From JAVDCA01 sp963819385 (lineage in GTDB: Bacteria > Pseudomonadota > Alphaproteobacteria > Rhizobiales > Xanthobacteraceae), in NCBI GenBank assembly GCA_963819385.1, contig CAWFVV010000002.1:496001-560000 (forward strand): 64,000 nucleotides of DNA, in the 5' to 3' direction. Shown in pieces: positions 26,939-35,038 of this stretch. The translations under genes were made by a program, and so were the position numbers. The notes under the pieces were generated by a model. The model was not told where the DNA came from, made no database searches, and was given only the letters and a program-made list of their open reading frames with translations. How positions within the stretch are numbered: the stretch's first letter is position 1; every line of letters begins with the position of its first letter.

Positions 26939-27262
26939 ATGCCCGCACCTGCCACGACGTCAGCGAAGCCCGCGCCCGCGAAAAAGCCGGCGTCCACGGT
27001 CGGGGCGCCCGGGCCCACGGGCAACTTCTATCTCGGCCAGATCGAGGCCTTCGCGTTCAATTTCGCGCCGACCGGATGGCTGCCGTGCGACGGCCGGCAG
27101 CTGCAGATCATCCAAAATCAGGCGTTGTTTTCGCTGCTCGGGACGAGCTACGGCGGCGACGGCATCCGCACCTTCGGCCTGCCCAAGCTTGCGCCGATCA
27201 GCCCGCCCGGCCCCACCTTCTTCATCGCAGCGGCGACGACCTTTCCGTTTCCCCCGCGCTAA
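26939..27262 (+). CDS. Tail-collar-fold protein (microcystin-dependent-protein type), first of pair
   Basis: The protein has 107 residues. After a Pro/Ala/Lys-rich head (KPAPAKKPAS), YLGQIEAFAFNFAPTGWLPCDGR, ALFSLLGTSYGGDGI and FGLPKLAP form a complete phage tail-collar domain. GAGGGGA precedes the ATG. No other phage genes are near, as for chromosomal MdpB-like proteins. The role is unknown. Confidence 0.82.
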   Translation: MPAPATTSAKPAPAKKPASTVGAPGPTGNFYLGQIEAFAFNFAPTGWLPCDGRQLQIIQNQALFSLLGTSYGGDGIRTFGLPKLAPISPPGPTFFIAAATTFPFPPR

Positions 27263-27295
27263 CGATCATGGCGTGACCCGCCAGGAGCCTCGTCG

Positions 27296-27694
27296 ATGCC
27301 GCGCAGCAAAAGAGCCCCCGTGAGCAAAGCCAAGGCGAAAACGAAAAAGCCGAACGCGAAGGCTGCCGCCAAGCCGATGAAAAAGCCGGTGAAAAAGCCG
27401 GCGAGAAGGCAGGCCGCACCGGCGCAGCTGCGCCAGCCCGGCCCGGCACCGGTGCCGGCGGGACCCTATCTCGGCCAGATGCGGTTGCTCCCCTACAACT
27501 TCGCCCCGCAGGGCTGGGCGCCGTGCAACGGCCAGCTTCTGGCGATCCAACAGAACGTCCCGCTGTTTCAACTCATCGGCAAGACCTACGGCGGCAACGG
27601 CGTCTCCAACTTCGCGCTCCCCAACCTGCCGCCGCGCGGCCCGAGCGGGCCGTATTATTACATCGCGCTCGCGGGCGTGCTTCCGCCGCACTGA
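27296..27694 (+). CDS. Tail-collar-fold protein, second of pair
   Basis: The protein has 132 residues. A 45-residue Lys/Ala/Pro head (KAKAKTKKPNAKAAAKPMKK) leads into YLGQMRLLPYNFAPQGWAPCNGQ, PLFQLIGKTYGGNGV and FALPNLPPRGP, homologous to the preceding gene 33 bases upstream. The basic head could bind nucleic acid, polyanions or the cell surface. AGGAG precedes the ATG. The pair looks like a local duplication with a divergent N-terminal head. Confidence 0.82.
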   Translation: MPRSKRAPVSKAKAKTKKPNAKAAAKPMKKPVKKPARRQAAPAQLRQPGPAPVPAGPYLGQMRLLPYNFAPQGWAPCNGQLLAIQQNVPLFQLIGKTYGGNGVSNFALPNLPPRGPSGPYYYIALAGVLPPH

Positions 27695-27730
27695 GAGCGA
27701 TTTCCTCTTTTCTGCCGCCGCGGAGACGCC

Positions 27731-27772
27731 TCCTCACCCCGACCCTCTCCCCGCACGCGGGGAGAGGGAGCG
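27731..27772. repeat. Family C palindrome, half copy
   Basis: It holds CCTCACCCCGACCCTCTCC and a CCCCGCACGCGGGG hairpin, matching only the right half of family C. Confidence 0.75.
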
Positions 27773-27931
27773 ACGCATTCGGATAGCGGCGAGCGGCCGT
27801 AGAGCCATCAGTTCGTCGCTCCGATCTTAGCGCTAGCATCAATGGGCCCGATCCAGCTTTCGATGAAGCCGGTGGCATTGCCGCACTCTCCCCGAATGCG
27901 ACATGATACGCGAAATGTGGAGAGGGCCCCG

Positions 27932-29095
27932 ATGACAGAACCCTTGTTGTTCACGCCGATTCAATTGCGCGACGTGCGTTTGAAGAACCGCATCGTGGTC
28001 GCGCCAATGCATCAGTACGCCGCCGTGAAGGGCTTTGCGACCGACTGGCACCTCGTCAATGCCGGACGGTTCGCGGCCGGCGGGGCGGGTCTCGTCATCA
28101 TGGAATCGACCAAGGTGGAGCGGCGTGGCTGCGGCACGTTGGGCGATCTCGGGCTGTGGAAGGACGAATTCATTCCGGGCCTCAGGCGCTGCGTCGATTT
28201 CATCCGCGCGCACGGTGCCGTGCCCGGCATCCAGATCGGGCACTCCGGCCGCAAGGCCCGCCGGTTCCGGCCATGGGAGGGCGGCGCGCCGCTCACCCGC
28301 TCGCCCGACATCGACGACTGGGAGGATTGGGAGCTGGTCGCGCCGAGTGCGCTCAACTGGCCCGACACCGACCCGGTGCCACGTGCGTTGCGGCACGACG
28401 AGATCACCAAGGTGATCGCGTCCTACGGGGAGGCAGCGCGGCGAGCGCACGAGGCAGGCTACGACGTGCTCGATATTCACGGCGCGCACGGCTACCTGAT
28501 CCACGAGTTCCTCTCGCCCATGTCCAACACGCGCAACGACGAGTACGGCGGCTCGGAGCTCAACCGCATGCGCTTCTGCATCGAGGTGGTGGAGGCCGTG
28601 CGCGAACGGTGGCCTGCGAGCAAGCCGCTCTTTCTCAGGCTGTCGGTGGAGGACAACGCGGGCTGGGGACCGGATCAGAGTGTCGCGCTCGCACGCCTCG
28701 TCAAGCCGAAGGGCGTCGACGTGATCGATTGCAGCTCGGGCGGCATGCGCGGGCCGCCGGTCATCAGCGCCGGCAAGATCGGCTACGGCTACCAGGTGCC
28801 TTATGCGGAGCGGCTGCGCAACGATGCCGCCATCCTCAGCATGGCGGTCGGGCTCATCATCCACGCCGATCAGGCCGAGGCGATCCTGCGGGAAGGCAAG
28901 GCCGATCTCATCGCGCTCGCCCGCGAGATTCTCTACAACCCGCACTGGCCGATGGATGCGGCGCAAAAGATGGGGCTCGACAGAGAGTTCGCGTCGGTGC
29001 CGCCGCCGCAGGCCTATTGGCTGGCCAAGCGCCTCGGCTCCGTCGACGGCATCGTGCCCTCGACGTATCAGCGCGGAATCGGGGATGGACGGTAG
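27932..29095 (+). CDS. NADH:flavin oxidoreductase (Old Yellow Enzyme family)
   Basis: The protein has 387 residues from the ATG at 27932 (GAGAGGG upstream). TIM-barrel FMN landmarks are LKNRIVVAPMHQYAA, IQIGHSGRKA, LDIHGAHGYLIHEFLSPMSN and NDEYGGSELNRMRF, with phosphate-binding residues near ADLIALAREILYNPHW. It resembles the YqjM-like class that reduces activated C=C bonds of enones and maleimides. There is no FeS or FAD domain, unlike the relative at 48687. The gene stands alone. Confidence 0.88.
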   Translation: MTEPLLFTPIQLRDVRLKNRIVVAPMHQYAAVKGFATDWHLVNAGRFAAGGAGLVIMESTKVERRGCGTLGDLGLWKDEFIPGLRRCVDFIRAHGAVPGIQIGHSGRKARRFRPWEGGAPLTRSPDIDDWEDWELVAPSALNWPDTDPVPRALRHDEITKVIASYGEAARRAHEAGYDVLDIHGAHGYLIHEFLSPMSNTRNDEYGGSELNRMRFCIEVVEAVRERWPASKPLFLRLSVEDNAGWGPDQSVALARLVKPKGVDVIDCSSGGMRGPPVISAGKIGYGYQVPYAERLRNDAAILSMAVGLIIHADQAEAILREGKADLIALAREILYNPHWPMDAAQKMGLDREFASVPPPQAYWLAKRLGSVDGIVPSTYQRGIGDGR

Positions 29096-29161
29096 AAGAT
29101 TGTCATGACTTCCGCACGCCCGGTGCACGCGTAGCAAGCGAATATATCGCTCGCGTCTCTT

Positions 29162-29208
29162 GCGCCCCCTCTCCCCCTTTAGGGGGAGAGGGGGCGCAGA
29201 CACCGTGC
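29162..29208. repeat. Family C palindrome, half copy
   Basis: It has a single GCGCCCCCTCTCCCCC/GGGGGAGAGGGGGCGC hairpin with the family C tail GCAGACACCGTGC. It sits at the convergent ends of the OYE and mutase genes and may work as a terminator. Confidence 0.75.
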
Positions 29209-29245
29209 TCACCTCACATGTGATATCTCTGCGATGCGCCCGCGC

Positions 29246-30937
29246 TCAAAACACCGGTGTCTCGCGATACGTCCCCCACACCGTCTTCAGCTTCTCGATG
29301 ATGTCGCCCATCGTCGCGCCGTGGGCGACCAGATCGATCGTCACCGGCATGATGTTGCGCGTCTCGTCCTTGGCGACCGCGACCAGCTCGTCGAGCAGCG
29401 CGTTCACCTTCGCCTGGTCTCGCTCGGCGCGCACGCGCCGCGTGCGCGCGATCTGCCGGTCGGCCGTGGACGGATCGTAGGGGTGCGTCTCGATCCCGTG
29501 CTCTTCCTCGTCCATGACGAACTTGTTGACGCCGATCACCGGCTTCTCGCCGTTCTGCTTGCGTAGCGCGGTCTCGTACGCGAAGTCGGAAATCTGCTTC
29601 TGGAACCAGCCCTCCTCGATCAGCTTGATGGTGCCGCCGTGGGCGTCGACATGGTCGAGGATCTCGAAGATGCGCTTTTCGTACTCGCTGGTCAGCGACT
29701 CGACGTAGTACGAGCCGCCGAGCGGATCGATCACATTCGCCACGTTAGTCTCGTCGGCGATGATCTGCTGGGTGCGCAGCGCCATGCGCATCGCGTCCTC
29801 GGTCGGGATCGCGAAGGCCTCGTCGTAGCCGTTGGTGTGCAGCGACTGGCAGCCGCCGAGCACGGCGGAAAGCGCTTGGAGCGCGGTGCGCACGATGTTG
29901 ATCTGGTGCTGCGGCTTGGTCAGCGTCGCGGCTGCGGTCTGGCAGTGGAAGCGCAGCCGCATCGAGTCCGGGTTCTTGGCGCCGAAGCGGTTCTTCATGA
30001 TCTTCGCCCAGCAGCGCCGGGCGGCGCGGAATTTGGCGATCTCCTCGAAGAAATCGCCCTGGCTCACGAAATAGAACGCGAGCCGCGGCGCGAACTTGTC
30101 GACATCCATGCCGGTCTTGAGCACTTCCTCGACATAGACAATGCCGTTCGCCAGCGTGAACGCCGCCTCCTGCAGCGGCGAGGAGCCCGCTTCCGAGATG
30201 TGGTAGCCCGAGATGTTGATCGGGTTGTAGCGCTTCATGTTCGCGGCGCAGTACGTGATGGCGTCGCGCACGATGCGCACCGACGGCGCGATCGGATAGC
30301 AGTATTCCTTCTGCGCCATGTACTCCTTGAGGATGTCGGCCTGGATGGTGCCGGAGAGCTTGTCGAGGTCGAGCCCGCGCTTCTTCGCCAGCGCCACGTA
30401 CATCGCGAGCAGGATCCAGGCGCTCGGATTGATGGTCATCGACACCGAGATGTTTTCCAGATCGATGCCGTCGAACAGCGCCTCCATGTCGGCGAGCGTG
30501 TCGATCGCGACGCCCTCGCGCCCGACCTCGCCTTCGCTCATCGGATGGTCCGAGTCGTAGCCCATCAGCGTCGGCATATCGAAATCGGTCGAGAGGCCGG
30601 TCTGGCCCTGCGCGATCAGGAACTTGAAACGCTTGTTGGTGTCCTCGCCGGTGCCGAAGCCGGCGATCTGCCGCATCGTCCACAGCCGGCTGCGGTACAT
30701 CGTCGGATAGGGGCCGCGCGTGAACGGAAAGCGGCCGGGCAGCCCGATGTCCTCGATTGGCGTGTCGGCGACATCCGCCGCCGTATAGGTGCGCTTCACC
30801 GGAATGTCGCCGGTGGTGAAGAACGCCGGCTTGCGCTCGGCCTGCTTCTTCAGGAAGGCCGCGACCTCATTCGCCTCCCAATCGGCGACCTCGCCCGTGA
30901 GCGCCTCAAGCGATTTTGGATCGAGCATCTCGTTCAT
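29246..30937 (-). CDS. hcmA: 2-Hydroxyisobutyryl-CoA mutase-type B12-dependent acyl-CoA mutase, large subunit
   Basis: The protein has 563 residues from the ATG at 30937 (GGAG 10 bases upstream). This is the substrate-binding barrel of a split acyl-CoA mutase: RGPYPTMYRSRLWTMRQIAGFG, QTGLSTDFDMPTLMGYDSD, SGYHISEAGS and SLHTNGYDEA. Ile91 replaces the Tyr or Phe of methylmalonyl- or isobutyryl-CoA mutases, and Asp118 lies 27 residues on; these are the residues (Ile90, Asp117 in the characterised enzyme) that set 2-hydroxyisobutyryl-CoA specificity. Length also matches. The small subunit is at 33359. It overlaps the GTPase gene by 32 bases. Substrate assignment is strong but inferred. Confidence 0.85.
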   Translation of the reverse strand: MNEMLDPKSLEALTGEVADWEANEVAAFLKKQAERKPAFFTTGDIPVKRTYTAADVADTPIEDIGLPGRFPFTRGPYPTMYRSRLWTMRQIAGFGTGEDTNKRFKFLIAQGQTGLSTDFDMPTLMGYDSDHPMSEGEVGREGVAIDTLADMEALFDGIDLENISVSMTINPSAWILLAMYVALAKKRGLDLDKLSGTIQADILKEYMAQKEYCYPIAPSVRIVRDAITYCAANMKRYNPINISGYHISEAGSSPLQEAAFTLANGIVYVEEVLKTGMDVDKFAPRLAFYFVSQGDFFEEIAKFRAARRCWAKIMKNRFGAKNPDSMRLRFHCQTAAATLTKPQHQINIVRTALQALSAVLGGCQSLHTNGYDEAFAIPTEDAMRMALRTQQIIADETNVANVIDPLGGSYYVESLTSEYEKRIFEILDHVDAHGGTIKLIEEGWFQKQISDFAYETALRKQNGEKPVIGVNKFVMDEEEHGIETHPYDPSTADRQIARTRRVRAERDQAKVNALLDELVAVAKDETRNIMPVTIDLVAHGATMGDIIEKLKTVWGTYRETPVF

Positions 30938-31907
30938 GACCATGCTCCTGCGGATACGATGAGCGTAGCAACTCGTTAGCCAGCGAATAGGGATCGGTCT
31001 CGCGCCGCACCATCCGGGCCGCGAGCGCGTCGCCCTCCTGCGCGAACGCCTCGCCGAAGCGCTCCAGCACCAGGTTCTCGGCGGTCTTGCGCAGGCGGAA
31101 ATTCGCGATCGCGTGCCGGCGCCGCGTGCCGGCCGCGGTCTCGAAGGCCACCGTGCGATGTCGCGCGAGCGCATCGACCAGCTCGTCGAGCCCCTGCCCC
31201 ACGATCGCGCTCGTGCCGATCACCGGAATCTGCCACTCGCCCGCCTCGGCATGGACGCCGAGCATCAGCATCTGCTTGAGATCGACGATCGTGCGGTTGG
31301 AATCGCTGCGGTCGCATTTCGAGACCACGTGGATGTCGGCGATCTCCAGGATGCCGGCCTTGATCGCCTGGATCTCGTCGCCGAGGCCCGGCGCCGACAC
31401 CACGACCGTGGTGTGCGAGGCGCGCGCGATCTCGACCTCGTCCTGGCCGACGCCGACGGTCTCGATGATGACGGTGTCGAAGCCCGCGACGTCGAGGATG
31501 TCGACCGCGTCGAGCGCCGCACGCGCAAGCCCGCCGGTCGCGCCGCGCGTCGCCATCGAGCGGATGTAGACGCCCGGATCGGTCGCCATCTCGGTCATGC
31601 GGATGCGGTCGCCGAGAATTGCACCGCCCGAATAGGGGCTCGACGGATCGATCGCGACCACGCCGATCTTCTGCCCCGCGGCGCGCAGCTTGGCGGCGAG
31701 CTTGGCGACGAGCGTCGACTTGCCGCTGCCCGGCACCCCGGTCAGCCCCACCACATGCGCGCGGCCGGCCAGCCGGTAGATGCGCGCGAGCGCCTCGCGC
31801 ACTTCCGGGTAACCGTGCTCGGCGCGCGAGATCAGCCGCGCGATCGCGGCCGGCTCGCCCGCGCACACACGGTCGACCAGCGCGAGCGAGGGCGCGTGGC
31901 CGCTCAC
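30906..31907 (-). CDS. meaH: MeaB/ArgK-type GTPase, mutase chaperone
   Basis: The protein has 333 residues from a GTG at 31907 (AAGGAG upstream). The P-loop GVPGSGKST is at about 57-65, followed by VVAIDPSSPYSGGAILGDR, IETVGVGQDEVEI and VSKCDRSDSN (guanine recognition). These G3E GTPases load adenosylcobalamin and protect the mutase during turnover. Its position between ligase and large subunit indicates a dedicated partner. The start overlaps the ligase stop by a few bases, so translation is coupled. The symbol follows the homologue in 2-hydroxyisobutyrate operons. Confidence 0.87.
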   Translation of the reverse strand: MSGHAPSLALVDRVCAGEPAAIARLISRAEHGYPEVREALARIYRLAGRAHVVGLTGVPGSGKSTLVAKLAAKLRAAGQKIGVVAIDPSSPYSGGAILGDRIRMTEMATDPGVYIRSMATRGATGGLARAALDAVDILDVAGFDTVIIETVGVGQDEVEIARASHTTVVVSAPGLGDEIQAIKAGILEIADIHVVSKCDRSDSNRTIVDLKQMLMLGVHAEAGEWQIPVIGTSAIVGQGLDELVDALARHRTVAFETAAGTRRRHAIANFRLRKTAENLVLERFGEAFAQEGDALAARMVRRETDPYSLANELLRSSYPQEHGHERDARSKIA

Positions 31908-33350
31908 CGCGCCACTCCTTCGATCTGCGCATGCATGTCGCGGAAGACGGCGCGGTCGTCGATCACGCGGCGCGCCTTGAAATCCGTACGCGCGATGGAG
32001 TGGGGCGCGACGATCTCGACCAGCGTGCGCAGGCCGAGCACCTTGCCGAGTTTGCGCTCGATCTCCTGGCGGAACCCTGAGACCGCGTCGCCGCCCTGCG
32101 CGAAGGTCGCGGCATCGGCCTCGACCCGCAGCAGCAATTCGTCCATCGCGGCCTCGCGGCTGATCACCACGCGGTGCTCGCCGCCGTAATGCGCAAGCTC
32201 GTTCAGGGCGGCGTCGATCTCGCTCGGATAGACGTTCTCGCCGCGGATCGTGAACATGTCGTCGATGCGCCCGAAAATGCCCTGCGGCAGGCGCGGATAG
32301 GTGCGTCCGCACGGATTGGGCGCGTCGCTCCACAGCGTGAGGTCGCCGGAGACGAGCCGGATCATCGGCTGCGAGGTGCGCTCGAGATGCGTGTAGACGG
32401 GCGTGCCGCGCTTGCCGTAGGGCACGCGCCGCATGGTCGCGGGATCGCACACCTCGGTATAGACCACGTCCTGCCAGCACAGCATGCCGGTGGTCTCGCG
32501 CGAGCCGGCGACGTTCATCCACGGCGTCATCTCGGCCATTGACCCTGAGTTCGATCACCTGCGCGCCGTACAGCGCCTCGATCTTCTCGCGCACCGACGG
32601 GATGGAGGCGCCCGGCTCGCCCGAGAAGAACAGCACCTTGAGGCGGAAGTCGCGCGGATCGATCCCCTCCTCGGCCGCGACCTGGGCGAGATGCAGCGCA
32701 TAGGTCGGCGTGCCGTAGAACGCTGTCGGCTTGATCATGTCGAGCCACTGCACGCAGCGCGCCGACATGCCGGTCGCGCCGGCGCCGAACGGGAAGCACT
32801 TCGCTCCGAGCCGCTCCGCGCCCGCGAGCGCGCCCCAGCTTCCCATGTAGAGCGAAAACACCGCCGCGACGCAGATCACGTCGCCCGGCCGCAGCCCCAT
32901 GCCCCACATGATCCGCGCATGCGCATTCGCGATGGCGCGCCAGTCGTCGCGTCCGATCGCAAAGGCGGTCGGCCGCCCGGTGGTGCCGCTGGTGCCGTGG
33001 ATGTGGAAGACCTCGCTGTCGGGCACGCAGAGATAATCGCCGAACGGCGGCACGCGCGCCTGCGCGTCGCGCAGGTCCTTCTTCTGCACCACCGGAATGC
33101 GCTCGAAGTCCTCCAGCGACTTGAGCCGGCCAGGATGGAAGCCCGCCTCGTCCCATTTACGCCGGTAGAACGGCGCACGCTCATACGCATAGGCGCACAC
33201 CTGCTGCAGCCGCTTGAGGATCGCGCGCTCGCGCTCCGCCGCCGGCATGGTCTCGCGCCGCGCAAACCAGTAGCGCGCCTCGCGCGGCGGGACGTAGGCC
33301 TCGTCGTACGCCGGCGGGAAGCTCCAGCTCTCCATCTCCATGGCAGGCAT
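31904..33350 (-). pseudogene. Phenylacetate-CoA-ligase-like acyl-CoA ligase, one frameshift
   Basis: The N-terminal frame from the ATG at 33350 (GAGG upstream; GTG at 33362 is also possible) has the AMP-binding loop FHIHGTSGTTGRPTAF and LFFSGEPGASIPSVRE. The C-terminal frame has MTPWMNVAG, GIFGRIDDMFTIRGENVYPSEID and ARTDFKARRV. The break is at about 32546: dropping one base gives E-L-G-S-M-A-E-M, so both halves fit a single protein of about 481 residues. In this operon it should activate the mutase substrate, probably 2-hydroxyisobutyrate, to its CoA ester. Likely a sequence error rather than a dead gene. Confidence 0.82.
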
Positions 33351-33358
33351 GGCGGACC

Positions 33359-33766
33359 TCACCGCGGCCCGCGTTCCGCCACGAGGCGCCGCAGCGTCTC
33401 GACGATCGCCTGCGGGGCTGTGTCCTGCAGCATGACCTCCTTCACGCCCAGCCGCCGCAGCGCGGTCACGTCCTCGTCCGGCATCACGCCGCCCGCGACC
33501 ACGATCATGTCGTCGGCGGCCTCGCGCTTGAGCTTGTCCATGATCTTCGGAAACACCGTCATCTGCACGCCCGAGAGCAGGCTCACGCCGAGCACGTCGA
33601 CGTCCTCCTGGATCGCGGCGGTGACGACCTCGTCGGGCGTGCGGTGCAGCCCGGTGTAGATCACGTCCATGCCGGCATCGCGCAGCGCGCGGGCGACCAC
33701 CTTGACGCCGCGGTCGTGGCCGTCGAGGCCGACCTTGGCGAGCAGCACGCGGATGGGGGCGCTCAT
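33359..33766 (-). CDS. hcmB: B12-binding small subunit of the acyl-CoA mutase
   Basis: The protein has 135 residues from the ATG at 33766. The cobalamin motif is LDGHDRG, with axial ligand His17, then GVSLLSG and VVAGGVMPDEDV for the dimethylbenzimidazole tail. It is the stand-alone small subunit of a split mutase and matches the length of known HcmB. First gene of the minus-strand operon; its stop overlaps the possible GTG start of the ligase. The promoter should lie in 33767-33890, shared with the divergent GntR gene. Confidence 0.87.
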   Translation of the reverse strand: MSAPIRVLLAKVGLDGHDRGVKVVARALRDAGMDVIYTGLHRTPDEVVTAAIQEDVDVLGVSLLSGVQMTVFPKIMDKLKREAADDMIVVAGGVMPDEDVTALRRLGVKEVMLQDTAPQAIVETLRRLVAERGPR

Positions 33767-33835
33767 GCTTTCATCCCTGGACCTTTGCACCGAGTTTGCC
33801 GGCGTTGCGCCAACTTTGCGCTGGACTTTACTATT

Positions 33836-33848
33836 GCATACCGTATGC
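33836..33848. promoter_or_regulatory. Probable GntR operator between mutase operon and regulator
   Basis: GCATACCGTATGC is a perfect 6-bp inverted repeat with one central base, in an AT-richer stretch, 43 bases before the GntR start and 70 before hcmB. Short palindromes of this kind are typical FCD-type GntR sites. Confidence 0.65.
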
Positions 33849-33890
33849 CGTATTCAAGAAATTGACGCAACGTCCGCCGAGAGCCGCCAC

Positions 33891-34568
33891 ATGGAGTCGC
33901 TGGCGAACCCGAAAACCCTGGTCGAACGGGCCTACGACGTCATCCTCGACGCGATCTGCGCCGGCACGCTCAAGCCCGGCGAGCGGCTGACGCAGGACAG
34001 CGTCGCCAAGCGCCTCAACGTGTCGCGCCAGCCCGTCAACAACGCCCTGCTCGTGCTCAAGGCGCAAGGCTTCGTGCGCGACGCCGGCCGGCGCGGGCTC
34101 GCGGTCGCGCCGCTCGACCCGAAGCTGTTCGAGGCGATCTATCAGTTCCGCTCGGCGATCGAGCCGCTCGCCGTCAAGCTAGCGACGCCGCGCCTCAACG
34201 CCGAAGCGACGCTGCGCGGGCGCGCGCTGCTCGCGCACGGGCGCGCCGCCGCGCAGGCGGGCGACGACAAGCTGCTGGTGCAGGCCGACATGGAATTCCA
34301 CTCGTTCATCTACGAGCTGTCCGACAATTCGATGATCCTGCAGACCATGCGCCTGAACTGGCAGCATCTGCGCCGCGCCATGGGCGAGGTGCTGCGGATC
34401 TCGCTGCTGTCGCGCCGGGTATGGCGCGAGCACGAGGCGATCTTCGCCGCGATGGCGCGCGGCGACGCCGAGGGCGCCGGCCGGCTGATCCACGACCACG
34501 TCGTGCTCGCCTATCGCAATGTGAGCTCGGCCCTGCCGGATGCCGCCCCCGCCGTATGGGCGGACTGA
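33891..34568 (+). CDS. GntR-family (FCD subfamily) regulator
   Basis: The protein has 225 residues from the ATG at 33891. The winged helix is at 10-75: VILDAICAGTLKPGERLTQDSVAKRLNVSRQPVNNAL and GFVRDAGRRGLAV. An all-helical FCD effector domain follows, with FRSAIEPLAVKLA, DMEFHSFIYELSDN and the histidine near HDHVVLAYRN that often binds metal or carboxylate. Divergent from the mutase operon with a palindrome between, it most likely represses that operon until a substrate acid appears. Confidence 0.87.
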   Translation: MESLANPKTLVERAYDVILDAICAGTLKPGERLTQDSVAKRLNVSRQPVNNALLVLKAQGFVRDAGRRGLAVAPLDPKLFEAIYQFRSAIEPLAVKLATPRLNAEATLRGRALLAHGRAAAQAGDDKLLVQADMEFHSFIYELSDNSMILQTMRLNWQHLRRAMGEVLRISLLSRRVWREHEAIFAAMARGDAEGAGRLIHDHVVLAYRNVSSALPDAAPAVWAD

Positions 34569-34592
34569 CGGGCTGACGCCAGCATCGCCGGC

Positions 34593-34621
34593 TTGAATTT
34601 CCTTAGAAATTTTTGTACAAT
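34593..34621 (+). promoter_or_regulatory. Sigma70-like promoter for the RES-Xre operon
   Basis: TTGAAT, a 17-base spacer and TACAAT, inside the most AT-rich stretch of the area, 31 bases upstream of the antitoxin GTG. TA operons commonly autoregulate here; no clear operator was identified. Confidence 0.55.
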
Positions 34622-34651
34622 ATTATTCCTATAGAAAATGGAGCTGCCTGC

Positions 34652-35038
34652 GTGCCGCCCGCCAAGTCTCGCCCGGTGCCTGCATCGGTCAATGCCAGTC
34701 CCGTTTTGACCAAGGCCACCCTGCGGGCGGCCGCGCGGCTGCGCTTGACCAACAAGTTGCTCGCGACCGTGATCGGCGTCTCGGAGGCGACGGTCTCGCG
34801 CATGCACGGCGGCGCGTACACGCTGCAGCCCGGCCAGAAATCGTTCGAGCTCGCCATCATGTTCGTCCGGCTTTATCGGTCGCTCGATGCGATCGTCGGC
34901 GGCGACGACGCGGTCGCCGGGACCTGGCTCCGGAACCGCAATACCGTCCTCCAGGCCGAGCCGCTGTCGCTGATCCAGACCGTGCATGGTTTGATGAATG
35001 TCATCCAGTATTTGGACGCCCGCCGCGCTCTCGTCTGA
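34652..35038 (+). CDS. Xre/MbcA/ParS-type antitoxin
   Basis: The protein has 128 residues from a GTG at 34652, chosen because GGAGCTG lies 8 bases upstream; an earlier in-frame ATG at 34613 overlaps the -10 box. An N-terminal helix-turn-helix (LTNKLLATVIGVSEATVSRMHGG) is followed by the toxin-binding domain (FELAIMFVRLYRSLDAIVG, AGTWLRNRNTVLQ and PLSLIQTVHGLMNVIQYLD). It should neutralise the RES toxin downstream, whose gene overlaps its 3' end by 41 bases. Confidence 0.85.
   Translation: MPPAKSRPVPASVNASPVLTKATLRAAARLRLTNKLLATVIGVSEATVSRMHGGAYTLQPGQKSFELAIMFVRLYRSLDAIVGGDDAVAGTWLRNRNTVLQAEPLSLIQTVHGLMNVIQYLDARRALV

Noticed and set aside
26939..27694. Prophage or tail-like particle cluster
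   Set aside because: Only two collar-domain genes are present, with no capsid, sheath, terminase, integrase or lysis genes.
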